Assembly (NCBI RefSeq): GCF_026151205.1
Contig: NC_087075.1
Coordinates: 5,138,858-5,202,857 of the forward strand
Direction: 5' to 3'
Origin: Bolinopsis microptera
Lineage: Eukaryota; Ctenophora; Tentaculata; Lobata; Bolinopsidae
DNA: 64,000 bases
Shown: positions 31,426-43,830 of the stretch, in pieces
Layout: each line of letters begins with the position of its first letter
How positions within the stretch are numbered: position 1 is the stretch's first letter
Position numbers and translations under genes: made by a program
The notes under the pieces: generated by a model
The model's database searches: none
What the model was told of the DNA's origin: nothing
What the model saw: the letters and a program-made list of their open reading frames with translations, nothing else

Positions 31426-34400
31426 TGATGGAGATTTGTGGCTGGTGGGGGGGGTGTGGGGGTGGGGGTCGAGTTTGGACGTTCCAGGATCAAGTGTGAA
31501 GATGGAACAAGTGTTGTCAGGGCACATATACAACTGCTGTCTCTGCTTTACTATATAATCATACTCCTTTATAAAACTAATGGTCACAAAAATAATTTGT
31601 CACAGTGAAGAAACCCTCTGCTGAGAGAACACAAAAAACCCTTTATAGGTTCAGACTCAGAGCAAACTGTACAAGTACAGCTGTAACCATAGCAACTACA
31701 ATTGCTATTGGGAATTTCAGACTCGAGAAGAGGGGGGTACTTAGTAGGACAAGTATTAGACAACAACAGTTACTGTGTTAAATTAACCGTCAGTTGGTGG
31801 AGATCCTATCCTACTTCAGTCATTCAGGAGAATTTACAACCTATCAAAACATGTTTAAACAGCGCAGACTGGGGTATTACAGTGACAGGGGCTACCAGTG
31901 TCCTAGAGTCAGTGACACACATGATCAGGTCCTTCTCTCCCAGTCAATATCATTGCTGTGTTATTGTGTAACTATTGAAAATAGTGAGAGGGTGTGTGTG
32001 TCGAGGCGTTGGTTGGTTCAGGTTGGATCAGATCTTTGAGGGTTTGTTCGGACAATTTAGGTTTTAGTACCATGCTCATGATTTGATCTTGAAGTTTTAA
32101 TAAGAAGAAATTGATCGCTGTCTCAATTATATCTCGAATAAACCACAACAGGGCATACATAACTCCTTTTACTTTCCAAAATAATCTTCCTGTATTTCTG
32201 GCTTACGTTCAAGTAAACGATAAGTTTTATAAAGAAGTATATAGTTCCGTATCTGTCACACAGCTGTTAATTCCCCTCCTTGTTGTCATGGTGACGCGAT
32301 ACTCCCTATATACTCCTTTATAAAACTATACTTCACGCAGTGTCGCCAGTGCGCCTGTGGTTAAGGCCCAAATTTGCTGCAAAAAGTTCTTCCTTTTATC
32401 GGGCTGCAAGTGTTTTATTAAGTCAAACAAGGCGCAAAGTAGTGTTATCACCCAGTTTACCCTTCTCACAGTGCCTAGCTTATAGCTGGTAGTCATCAGA
32501 ACACCCTGCCATTGGTTAGTAACCGTCACGTGACACACACGTGGGTGTGACGCGCGCCCACGTGCACAAACTCTCACATGGAGTGTGCAGGACCGCATAC
32601 AGCGCTATCACAAGGACCTTGACATTACTAATTCGCTGTCTTTTCTCACCTGATTATAGATAGACTCCGAGGGGCAGGGTCAAGTCTACACCTGCAAAAC
32701 TATCCCAGCTTTACAGCTACTATCTTAGTAAGATCACGTGGTCCTTCCATCTCCAGTGATAATTCTCAGCTCTGCGCGCTGCTAAATTTGAAGGTGTTAA
32801 GTATATGAATTTTATGTTTGCATACATACCCCGATATATATATATATATATATAATATATATATATTATAAACAATATAAACCGGCTCCCATTATATATG
32901 AGTAGGTGAAACACGACTGTCAACTTCTCTGTACTGTATACTACAAACACAATTAATATTCCAATTCCAGGCTAGTTGCTAGGCGCCACTTTAAAGGCAA
33001 ACAACACGGTCCGGAGAGAGAGGGAGAGAATACTTGCACCTATGAAAACTTTGTGGTTTCCCATCTGGATGCGAGAAAAGGGAAATAGTTGTGTGTTGGT
33101 AAAGGTGATGTCACGTGATATGTGAGTCACGTGATAGAAGAGTAATGTTGCAGGGGAGTGCGAGGGGGAGGGGGAGGTGGGATAACTTAATCTTAAGTTA
33201 AATATTACGGCTTATTTGCACGTCTGCCTGTACACAAGATTATTTACTTGTGAAGATTGTGTTATAATTGATAATTCGTTGAGGCCGTCGGATATTGTGA
33301 ATCCTTTCAAGGAGAGTGTGTTTGGAGCTACCCTCCTCGTGTGATTGTTAATAGTTTAACAAGGATGAACGGCAAAGTGAAATGAGAATGAAGAAGTACG
33401 TTATATATTAATATAGTCAAAAATAGGAATACAAATGCTCGTTTAATAAAGATTTTCATAGAAAATGTTAGATAATGTTTAAAGTAAGTTCGTGTTATCC
33501 TATATCGGGGTTTCCAGTTTTTGTATTGGAAAACGTAAAATTATACAGGGTTAAAGTATGCAAATTATTTGGCTCCAATAAATAACAGAGATTTCTATTT
33601 CTAATAAACAATAAATCTAGATATACCGTACCGGCCTTGGCGAACCATGTCTTTACTGGCACGTGGCTGACATTGACAAATCAGCTTCCAGCATTGAGCT
33701 GCCACGATCACTTTCCAGCTTCTAGAATAACTTTCGCGTAACAATATTTATGAAAATCCCTGATTTCTTGTAGACACACATCTCAATCTAAACAGCTCAC
33801 ACTTGCAATACATAATCCCACTGTTAGTAACTTATTTTACTACAATCCCGTCTAACAATAAATAGTTAATTTGTCTAGATATTCCAGCTAATTGAGAATC
33901 ATCATGTTCCATTTTCTGAATCTTTCTAGACCTTGAAATAAAAACAAGTTCTCTGAAGAAAACGTGGGCGCTTGTGAGTGATATCATTGAGTGTGTGCGT
34001 TTATGGCAGCTTGTTAGTTTTACCGTAGAAAACATTTAATTTCTCTCTCGGGGTTAGATCCCGTTTATGCGTCAGCCACTTACAGCCCTTCATTAGGCAT
34101 ACCGACCAATCACAGCCCTCCATTAGACATACCAACCAATCACGTGACACATCCCTTGTATCCTGCGTACCTGAGGCGTTTAGCTGATTAAAGAACTAAA
34201 TCACATATAAATTGTCAGTTTTCTCAGTTTTATGGCCGTTAATTTGTCTTACAAAGTTACAAGTGATCAGAATTAACGAAAAAAACGGCCAATTACCTTA
34301 ACTAAACTCCACAATAATTGGCAGTTACAAGCATTTCTCTCGTGCTATGATCTCAGTCTGTGATTTGTCCGAGAGCATCTTGAAACAGCTTTAATAATAT

Positions 34401-35559
34401 CCTGGAACTGGAAGTGAAATAAAGTTCTACAAATATTTATACTTGAGGAGAAGAAGAGATCAGGGGAGGAGGACTGAGGAGGGTTCAACATGTCTGCTAA
34501 CCGGAAACTGGGCTGTAATACGGCCGTTAAACCACCTGCCAATAACGATTATAGTTTTATAATGGAGTATAATATGGAAGAAGAGGATATTGAAGAGGAG
34601 GATTAGAGTCTCAGGTGTCACGTGGTGTGGTAGCCAAGGTTAATGTGGTGTTTAAAAAGTGTTAACAAGTCGGGCAGAGAGAGAGAGGGAGAGGACACGA
34701 GCTGCTTTTACTCTTGGTCAGAGTATTAGCACTCCTAGTTGACAGGTATTAACACGTTTTTAGACTGTTGGAGAGGAGGAGGATTGGGCTATAACAGGTT
34801 TTTAGACTGAGTTTGGGAGGTGGGAGTTGTGTGGTAGTATGAGGTGGTATCTGACTAGGGGTGTTATCAAGGTTAGGGTGTTGTGCAGCCAGCTTTATCA
34901 GACCAGAGGATCTGTATATTGAACTTTTAAAAAGACAACGAGATGTTAAGAGTTGTGTTCCATTTAGCTTTGTTCAGCTTATCAGTTGACTGATTAAAGA
35001 GTGATACGTTCAACACTACTATAATTATATGACAAATAATTTGAATTCTGGTGAAGCTGTTGTGTCAGAGAAATTATTTACTTTAATTTTATTCCTTCAT
35101 TATTTCGTTCAACAAACCAAATATCTTACTTTCAACAGATAAGGTAAGACCGGAAGCCAAACTATTCATTGGATTGTTACCAGGCACTAAGCAGCAGTAC
35201 CCATTTTCCCCTACGATTTATAAGAACTCAGCAACAATTTCAAATAGTTCTGTTCTCACTATGGTAAGGTTTAATGCACATTTATAAATAGTTCATTAAT
35301 ACTAATAGCTTGACTCATTACAGCAAAACTTATTCTCGTAGCACCTTCTTGAGGCTTGGAATGTTGACTTAAAATGCTATTTTGCACGTGCGATTGGCGC
35401 ATTTACACGTGCTTTTTCGATAATATCTAGATACAGAAAAGTCGAAATAACTTCATCTTCGCTGTGATCGTTCGGCCAAATCCTTTCCAACTTCCACTAT
35501 TTCAACATAATTGATTTGGAATGCTATGTCAAGCAAATAGTTGTGAAATTTGACATTGT

Positions 35560-35850
35560 GGTTAATAAGTGAGCCGTTTTTCTCGGTGATTGGTTAATAA
35601 GTGAGCCGTTCTTCTCGGTGATTGGTTAACAAGTGAGCCGTTCTTCTCGGTGATTGGTTAACAAGTGAGCCGTTTTTCTCGGTGATTGGTTAACAAGTGA
35701 GCCGTTCTTCTCGGTGATTGGTTAACAAGTGAGCCGTTCTTCTCGGTGATTGGTTAACAAGTGAGCCGTTCTTCTCGGTGATTGGTTAACAAGTGAGCCG
35801 TTCTTCTCGGTGATTGGTTAATAAGTGAGCCGTTCTTCTCGGTGATTGGT
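35560..35850. repeat. 32-bp minisatellite, nine copies
   Basis: Nine highly uniform copies of GGTTAACAAGTGAGCCGTTC plus TTCTCGGTGATT, with C/T and C/T variants. Units are adjacent with no unique spacers, so this is not a CRISPR array. Confidence 0.95.
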
Positions 35851-37105
35851 TCACCTATTTCTCGGGCCGGTCTTAAACCTCGAGTCTAATTTATTCTGTG
35901 ACTTTAAACACAAAAAGAGTTAACCTGCTAGCTTGTAAGCTTGACGGCTGTTTTACTAAAAAACTAAAATTGTAGGCGACATGATGTTCTAAAACTTGGT
36001 AGCAAGAAAATTTACACGTGAGTGAAATAAAAGATGCCTAATTATTAACGTAAACCTGGCTATCAACTTTGATAGTTTTCCTGTTTTGACTATCAATACT
36101 TAAAAAGTTAAAAGTGCCCTCAAATCTAAATCTCACAATCATCATCACGTGAGATTTAATTTCTAGCCGCAGAAAATCTACAGAAACTCACAATGATGGC
36201 TAACATGTTCTCTAACTTAGCACTATAACTACTTTAGTAGCAATCATTCTCATTTCTCACATCGGACACGTGAGGGGACACTGTGAAGATATTTAAAGCG
36301 GTGAGTGTGAACCGTTTTCAAACTAAAAGGGAGTGGCTACCACTCTCGATAGTAAGCTTCATACATAATACATTAATATTCATGATAAATATGTGAACAG
36401 ACATGACCATGCCAAATAGCTTGGCAAGCATGAGTGGGGGCACTCCGTGGAAAATGCTTGATACTCTACTGTGGTAAAGGAGATGGGAACTTCGTAATTA
36501 GTAGCAACGTGTGGGAATTTAGGGCGGGGAAATTGCTTTGCTGTGTGGCGAAAATATAATAATGAAAGTAAAAGGGAATATCCTTTTAGCTTAAATTATA
36601 TAATAATGTAGCTCTTGCTGATGAGATATTTGGGGAGTTAGTCACGTAGATCACATGACTGAAAGAGAAGCGCTGTGATTGGTCAGTGATTCGTGGTCAC
36701 GTGACAAAGAGTTTTTCACAAATCATCGGATTGTCACGGCTTGCTCCTGCAAGGAGCGGCAATGACAGTTGCCATGGTAACACAGGTACAGTGACACTGT
36801 CCAGAGCTACCCTGTACTAGGGACGATGGAGCTGATAAGAATAACTCTATATTATTATTATAGTTTATTATTAGCACATTGCATTATGTTCTCTCCTCTC
36901 ATCTTTAGAGTCGTGTGTTATCACCACTAAAAACACTCCTCTAGATCCCGCAACCCGCCCCGTCTCCTCCTCTCTACTAACATGTTGATTGTAGTGACGT
37001 ATTTCAGGAGGGTAGTTAATGAGACAAGTCCCATGTTGATACCCAAGATAAGTAGATATTATACCTTTATACTGTGATAATGCCCCCTCTGATCTCTCTC
37101 TCTCT

Positions 37106-37144
<39 letters not shown>

Positions 37145-37585
37145 GATCTGTCTGGGATACCTTACAAACAGACAGCAGATATTATCACACTACATGCATC
37201 CTGCTGTCCCGTTCAAGATAAGAGGTGTTCTGTCACCGGGGCGACTGTGATAAGGAGAGTTTTTGGGGGGCAAATGGACAATCCCCTGCCGTCACCAGCA
37301 GTACCGACTTCTCGTGCCACCTTGGAGATTGTCCAACTGGATTATGTCGGTACTCGGTAGGGCAATTTCCAATTAAGATATCTGGTAAGGTGGACAGTCT
37401 GTTATGAGTGTCTCCCTAAAAAAGTGAAAAAACATATGATATATCAATTACAAACTGATTAATTCTCTGCCTCTACCAGGAGCGAATGTTCGTGACTGAT
37501 TCTGGAGATTATCCAACTGTATTGTAAATCTGGGTAATGTACCTGACGAACAATGAAAGTAGACCAGGGTAGCCTCATGTTGGGT
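35851..37585. other. Intergenic sequence
   Basis: No gene. It has a GTCACGTGAC site at 36696, GTTGCCATGGTAAC at 36768, and a short hairpin (GCTCC-TGCAA-GGAGC within TTGTCA...TGACA) at about 36733-36767. Confidence 0.4.
37093..37139. repeat. TC microsatellite
   Basis: (CT)n interrupted once by GATCTCT. Confidence 0.95.
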
Positions 37586-37651
37586 CAGACTATACCCCAG
37601 ACTATACCCCAGACTATACCCCAGACTATACCCCAGACTGTGCCCCAGACA
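37586..37651. repeat. 12-bp repeat AGACTATACCCC
   Basis: About five copies, the last diverged (AGACTGTGCCCC). Confidence 0.9.
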
Positions 37652-37846
37652 CCACTAACCCGGGTATTGTGCTATAGAATAGACTAGAACAACTGTGCCA
37701 CTCCGGGTAAGAAACCTGTACTAAACTATTCAGTGATCAATAAGAGTCTGTGTTTCACTGTTCAGAGGTGAATACCAAACCGTGACAGGTACGACCTTCC
37801 CCCGTGCATCTGGCCTGAGGGACTGAGGGAGAGAGCACCTGTCCCT

Positions 37847-39246
37847 GTGCCCCTGTGTCCCTGTGTCCCTGTGTCCCTGTGTCCCTGTGTCCCTGTGTCC
37901 CCGTGTCCCTGTGTCCCTGTGTCCCTGTGTCCCTGTGTCCCTGTGTCCCTGTGTCCCTGTGTCCCTGTGTCCATGTGTCCCTGTGTCCCTGTGTCCCTGT
38001 GTCCCTGTGTCCCTGTGTCCCTGTGTCCCTGTGTCCATGTGTCCCCGTGTCCCTGTGTCCTTGTGTCCCTGTGTCCCTGTGTCCCTGTGTCCATGTGTCC
38101 CTGTGTCCCTGTGTCCCTGTGTCCCTGTGTCCCTGTGTCCCTGTGTCCCTGTGCCCCTGTGTCCCTGTGTCCCTGTGTCCCTGTGTCCCTGTGTCCCTGT
38201 GTCCCTGTGTCCATGTGTCCCTGTGTCCCTGTGCCCCTGTGTCCCTGTGTCCCTGTGTCCATGTGTCCCTGTGTCCCTGTGTCCCTGTGTCCCTGTGTCC
38301 CTGTGTCCCTGTGCCCCTGTGTCCCTGTGCCCCTGTGTCCCTCTGCCCCTGTGTCCCTGCGTCCCTGTGTCCCTGCGTCCCTGTGTCCCTGTGTCCCTGT
38401 GTCCATGTGTCCCTGTGTCCCTGTGCCCCTGTGTCCCTGCGTCCCTGTGTCCCTGTGTCCCTGTGTCCCTGCGTCCCTGTGTCCCTATGTCCCTGTGTCC
38501 CTGTGTCCCTGTGTCCCTGTGTCCCTGTGTCCCTGTGTCCCTGTGTCCTTGTGTCCCTGTGTCCCTGTGTCCCTGTGTCCCTGTGCCCCTGTGTCCCTGT
38601 GTCCCTGTGTCCCTGTGTCCCTGTGTCCCTGTGTCCATGTGTCCCTGTGTCCCTGTGCCCCTGTGTCCCTGTGTCCCTGTGTCCCTGTGTCCCTGTGTCC
38701 CTGTGTCCCCGTGTCCCTGTGTCCCTGTGTCCCTGTGTCCCTGTGTCCCTGTGTCCCTGTGCCCCTGTGTCCCTGTGTCCCTGTGTCCCTGTGTCCCTGT
38801 GTCCCTGTGTCCCTGTGTCCCTGTGTCCATGTGTCCCTGTGTCCCTGTGCCCCTGTGTCCCTGTGTCCCTGTGTCCATGTGTCCCTGTGTCCCTGTGTCC
38901 CTGTGTCCCTGTGTCCCTGTGTCCCTGTGCCCCTGTGTCCCTGTGCCCCTGTGTCCCTCTGCCCCTGTGTCCCTGCGTCCCTGTGTCCCTGCGTCCCTGT
39001 GTCCCTGTGTCCCTGTGTCCATGTGTCCCTGTGTCCCTGTGCCCCTGTGTCCCTGCGTCCCTGTGTCCCTGTGTCCCTGTGTCCCTGCGTCCCTGTGTCC
39101 CTATGTCCCTGTGTCCCTGTGTCCCTGTGTCCCTGTGTCCCTGTGTCCCTGTGTCCCTGTGTCCCTGTGTCCCTGTGTCCCTGTGTCCCTGTGTCCCTGT
39201 GTCCCTGTGTCCCTGTGTCCCTGTGTCCCTGTGTCCCTGTGTCCCT
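37847..39246. repeat. 8-bp satellite GTCCCTGT with 616-bp higher-order repeat
   Basis: About 175 copies of GTCCCTGT. Variant units (CCATGTGT, GCCCCTGT, CTCTGCCC, CCCTGCGT, CTATGTCC) recur at a fixed offset of 616 bp (77 units): 38211 to 38827, 38341 to 38957, and 38485 to 39101. Because the unit lacks stop codons and is not a multiple of three, all forward frames and two reverse frames stay open for 200-470 codons (CPCVPVSL and GHRDTGTQ repeats). These are not genes. Confidence 0.97.
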
Positions 39247-39495
39247 TAAACCTGATTAATTTTATTACTTAATCACTTCTTTACGTTGACTATAACTTTA
39301 CTACAGTAAAAGCTTTGTACTGTGTGTCCTTCAACACAACTTGTCTTCACATAGCATTATAACAAAGCGGCCTGGAGACAATCCGGGACTTTCTGAAGCT
39401 CCACAACTCCCGGATAAAGGATCGTTAACCAGTCTTACACTTTCACTGAACCAAGAATCAGGCCAACAATCATCCTCCTGCTCCTCCACCAGTAT

Positions 39496-39795
39496 ACAAC
39501 AGTAACTATAGTAGCTAGGTAACAGTAACTATAGTAGCTAGGTAACAGTAACTATAGTAGCTAGGTAACAGTAACTACAGTAGCTAGGTAACAGTAACTA
39601 TAGTAGCTAGGTAACAGTAACTATAGTAGCTAGGTAACAGTAACTACAGTAGCTAGGTAACAGTAACTATAGTAGCTAGGTAACAGTAACTATAGTAGCT
39701 AGGTAACAGTAACTATAGTAGCTAGGTAACAGTAACTATAGTAGCTAGGTAACATTAACTATAGTAGCTAGGTAACAGTAACTAGTAGCTTGGTA
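39496..39795. repeat. 23-bp minisatellite, about 13 copies
   Basis: The unit is TAACTATAGTAGCTAGGTAA plus CAG, with a TACAG variant at two places and a shortened last unit. Confidence 0.95.
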
Positions 39796-41102
39796 ACAAG
39801 GTCTGAGAGTTAGAGTTGAGCTCCACTCACACCCACTAGTAGTTGTAAGGGTGCTCCGTTCTGTCTATTGAGGTAACAGTCAGGCTTCCCAAATCAACCC
39901 CCTCATCTCTACGCTCTGCCAGAGGATTATTATGTTGAAATCCAGCTGTAAGGCTTGCTAACAAGACGGTAACGAGCGTGAAAGTAGGTTGGAAGTTGGT
40001 AAAAATGAGCGATGATGCGAGAGAATTAAAATTTAGACGGGGTATATAGTGTCTAAAAGTGGACGGGGGGAGGCCATGCAAGGGGGGGATTTGAAATGTG
40101 CAACATCTTGACTAGTGATCTAGAAAACGCTGGGACACAATACAACATCACTGTTTGTTGTTCAAACAGTCCCCCCTGGATAGATTATAGTAGGATTAAA
40201 ACTTTAGAAGTGAGGTTACCCAAATGTGATTTAATCGGTAGATAAATTAAGCAGCCGAAAGAGGAATCATCAATAGGGTTTACTTGTTGTGAGGTGCCAT
40301 CTATGTTCAAGAATTCTCTTTTAAGAAGTGTAGGTATATCAATTTAAAAGCACTGATACCGGAAATAATCCTCAACTAATATTGATCATAGATAGCTCTT
40401 TAAAAAGCCATTTCAATCCATCTTTTGACCGCCCAACAGTTCTACAGGTAATATGACAGGTAACACGACTCCCGTCCGACAGCTGACAGCACTATTTTCT
40501 TGTGTTTGAAGTGATATCTAAAATTTGGCACATAGAAATTCACCCAAACTTGCACAGATTATTTGTTCTAAAGCTATCTTACTATCTGGAAAGTTTCAAG
40601 AAAATCGTTTCGTAGGATATCCAGATATATGCCTTGGTACCACTGAAAATCACCGATTTGGAGATATTTTTTTGTGTTTAAGGTGATATCTCAAATTTGG
40701 GCATTAGAAATTCGCCCAAACTTACACAGAAAATCCTATTTTCGGATTCGGACAGGAGTTGCCCAATCGATATCACATATGGGTAAAAGATCACTCCAAA
40801 TAAATTTCCAAATACATAGAATATTTTTTATTAGACATACTCTAAACCATGCTGGGTTAAATAAAAATATACGATGGTTCGTTAATTTTTATCTGCACTG
40901 TTGGAATTTTAATTCTTACAATTTTACAAACGAGGCGATGTTATCATCAAGTCACATTTACTACTTCATACAACTATCAAAAAGTCTTATTTGTTTGAAA
41001 TTTCCCGCAGTATTTGTAATTTCTATTTATTTCTATCGAGTACTATCAATGATGTTCATGAATTTGCCGCATAATACCATGGCAACGATAGCTTGTACCA
41101 CC
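39796..41102. other. Intergenic sequence with a direct repeat
   Basis: A roughly 58-bp segment at 40503-40560 (GTGATATCTAAAATTTGGCA...) recurs at 40673-40730 with about ten changes. A 163-codon plus-strand frame at 40674 begins in the second copy but has no domain-like pattern and runs into the inverted repeat; I do not accept it as a gene. Confidence 0.4.
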
Positions 41103-43830
41103 ATAAGGCTCATGGTAGTCGGGTGCCGCGCGGACTTATCGCTCGGTCGATCGAGCGATAAGTAGCTCCTTATCGCTCGTGCGCGTCGTCTCTTCAAGCA
41201 CAATTGCGCGTCGTATCGTACTCGATGCTTGCCAAAGAGCTTTAATACTTTGGTTTTGGCGTGTTACATCTGAAGTCAGAAGTTGAATCCGAGTTCGTGG
41301 AAACATTTGTGACAGGATTAAAAACATATTTTTGGCTGTATATGTCCGTAAACTGAGTTGGATTTGCCCTGTTATGATACAGTGTCATGAGTACTAACAT
41401 TTTAAGCCTCCTGTGAATTATTTCCCTGATTCATGGAATGAATAAAATGACCAAAAAATGAACATTGTCTCAGAATGCCCTGGACTGAGCTGAAACCGAT
41501 TGGTATCGGTTGGTATTGATACCATAAGTGTCCCTAAGAAGTTTGGTGGGTCTAGCATGTTCAGAAAGGGCTTTGGGGCAATGTTTCCATTTTGGTGTAG
41601 TTGAGCTCGTGGAAACATTTGTGCCCGATTTGGAAACATTTTTTTGGCTGTATATGTCCGTGAACTGAGTTGGATTTGCCCTGGTATGATACAGTGGCAT
41701 GAGTACTTATATTTTAAGCCTCCTGTGAAATATTTCCCTGATTCATGGAATGAATGAAATGAACAAAAAATGAACATTGTCTCAAAATGCCTTGGACTGA
41801 GCCGAAACCGATTGGGATCGATTGGTAATGATACCAGAAGTGTCCCTGAGAAGTTTGGTGGGTCTAGCATGTTAAGAAAGGGCTCTGGGGCAATGTTTTC
41901 ATTTTAGTTTCAGAGTAGTTGAGATGGTGGAAACATTTGTGACCGATTTGGAAACATGCCATTGTAGCCGCAATTCTGCCTGGGCTGACTTGGAATCGAT
42001 CTGGTATGGTAGAGGGACATGTGTACCTACTAACATTTCTAACCACTCAAAAGTCCGAAATATTGCCGAATGGTCGAGAGAAGCAAATATTAGTGTGAGG
42101 GTTAAATGAGGAGCTGTACATGATGCATACAGCTCTCTAGAATTCTGCATCTTGCCAACTCCTTTCATATGCGATTATCTATTACCTACTGCAGTGCTGT
42201 TCAATTCTAGCTGTTGTCTTTAACATTGTTACATTTCAAGCAATCAGAGAAATTCGTATCAACAGTGTACAGTGTACAGTGTACAGTGTACAGTGTAGTG
42301 TGTACATTTTACACTGTGTGTACAGTGTTCAATTTAAGCTGTTGTCTGTAACATTGTTAAGCAACAGCTTAAATTGAACACAATCAGAGAAATTCGTATC
42401 AACAGTGTCCAGTGTCCAGTGTACAGTGTACAGTGTACAGTGTACAGTGTACAGTGTGCAGTGCTGTTCAATTTGAGCTGTTGTCTGTAACATTGTTACA
42501 TTTCAAGCAATCAGAGAAATTCGTATCAACAGTGTACAGTGTACAGTGTACAGTGTACATTTTACACTGCACACTGTGTACAGTGTTCAATTTAAGCTGT
42601 TGTCTTTAACATTGTTAAGCAACAGCTTAAATTGAACACAATCAGAGAAATTCGTATCAACAGTGTCCAGTGTCCAGTGTCCAGTGTCCAGTGTCCAGTG
42701 TCCAGTGTCCAGTGTCCAGTGTCCAGTGTCCAGTGTCCAGTGTCCAGTGTCCAGTGTCCAGTGTCCAGTGTACAGTGTACAGTGTCCTCGGATCACCTCC
42801 CCTCGACATCCTCCTGTCCAGAAATTCCCTTATTCACCGAAGACCTTCTTAACACAACCCTTCTTTCTATCTTTGGCGGAAACCCCAATCGGTTTCAGCT
42901 CATTTCAGGCGATTCTAGGATAATGTTCATTTTTTGTTCATTTCGTTCATTCCATGAACCAGGGCAATATTTCGCACTTCTGAGTGGTTAGACATGATAG
43001 TACACATGTCCCTCTACCATGCCAGATCGATTGTACAGTGTACAGTGTACAGTGTACAGTGTACAGTGTACAGTGTGCAGTGCTGTTGTCTGTAACATTG
43101 TTACATTTCAAGCAATCAGAGAAATTCGTATCAACAGTGTACAGTGTACAGTGTACAGTGTACATTTTACACTGCAAACTGTGTACAGTGTTCAATTTAA
43201 GCTGTTGTCTGTAACATTGTTAAGCAACAGCTTAAATTGAACACAATCAGAGAAATTCGTATCAACAGTGTCCAGTGTCCAGTGTCCAGTGTCCAGTGTC
43301 CAGTGTACAGTGCAGTGTACAGTGTACAGTGTATTAGGGCAATATTTCGCACTTTTGAGTGGTTAGACATGATAGTACACATGTCCCTCTACCATGCCAG
43401 ATCGATTCCAAGTCAGTCCAGGCAAAATTACGGCTACAAGGGCATGTTTACAAATCGGTCACAAATGTTTCCACGATCTCAACTACTCTGAAACCAAAAT
43501 GGAAACATTGCCCCAGAGCCCTTTCTTAACATGCTAGACCCACCAAACTTGTCAGGGACACTTCTGGTATCATTACCAATCGACCCCAATCGGTTTCAGC
43601 TCATTTCAGGCGATTCTAGGATAATGTTCATTTTTTGTTCATTTCGTTCATTCCATGAACCAGGGCAATATTTCGCACTTCTGAGTGGTTAGACATGATA
43701 GTACACATGTCCCTCAACCATGCCAGATCGATTCCAAGTCAGTCCAGGCAAAATTACGGCTACAAGGGCATGTTTCCAAATCGGTCACAATTCTGTCACA
43801 TGTTTCCAAAATGTTTCCAAAATCTCGGAT
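41103..43830 (+). repeat. Left inverted-repeat arm
   Basis: The arm is itself built of inverted repeats. Its outer part (41340-42110) carries three minus-oriented copies of a roughly 290-bp unit (landmarks GGAAACATT, GGGGCAATGTTTCCATTTT, TTCATGGAATGAA). Its inner part (43340-43830) carries plus-oriented copies. Between them lies a zone of 7-bp arrays and hairpins. All open frames here are repeat shadows. Confidence 0.85.
42260..43333. repeat. AGTGTAC/AGTGTCC 7-bp arrays with perfect hairpins
   Basis: Several arrays of AGTGTAC or AGTGTCC (the longest at about 42660-42785) alternate with a module containing CAATCAGAGAAATTCGTATC. Three copies of an 18-bp perfect stem (GTTCAATTTAAGCTGTTG and complement, 17-nt loop) lie at 42327-42379, 42585-42637 and 43190-43242. 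Confidence 0.85.

Larger units (their letters stand above)
27817..35559. other. Gene-poor region with dispersed palindromic motifs
   Basis: I find no reliable gene in 7.7 kb. Several short frames exist, but none has a family pattern. The stretch is unusual for frequent GTCACGTGAC-type sites (32525, 33110, 33126 and 34139 among others) and GTTGTCATGGTAAC-type sites (28319, 31683, 32283). A minus-strand frame at 32326-32598 ends in a helical-looking peptide and could be a terminal exon, but support is weak. AT repeats lie at 32834-32870. A 31-bp direct duplication with ACCAATCAC lies at 34080-34145. It could be a regulatory region or long intron. Confidence 0.4.

Noticed and set aside
32326-32598. 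90-codon minus-strand frame with a helical C-terminus
   Set aside because: Only the last 50 codons look coding-like and no splice or family support was found; left as a remark in the region entry.
35560-35850. CRISPR-like regular array of 32-bp repeats
   Set aside because: Units abut with no unique spacers and the genome is eukaryotic; it is a minisatellite.
37730-39272. Five overlapping frames of 214-470 codons
   Set aside because: They translate the 8-bp satellite; peptides are pure period-8 repeats and all forward frames and two reverse frames are open for the same reason.
40674-41165. 163-codon plus-strand frame
   Set aside because: Starts in a short direct repeat, has no domain pattern, and ends inside the inverted-repeat arm.
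41418-43491. Many frames of 60-150 codons in the left arm (and mirrored in the right arm)
   Set aside because: They are shadows of 290-bp units and 7-bp arrays; the same peptides recur in both orientations.
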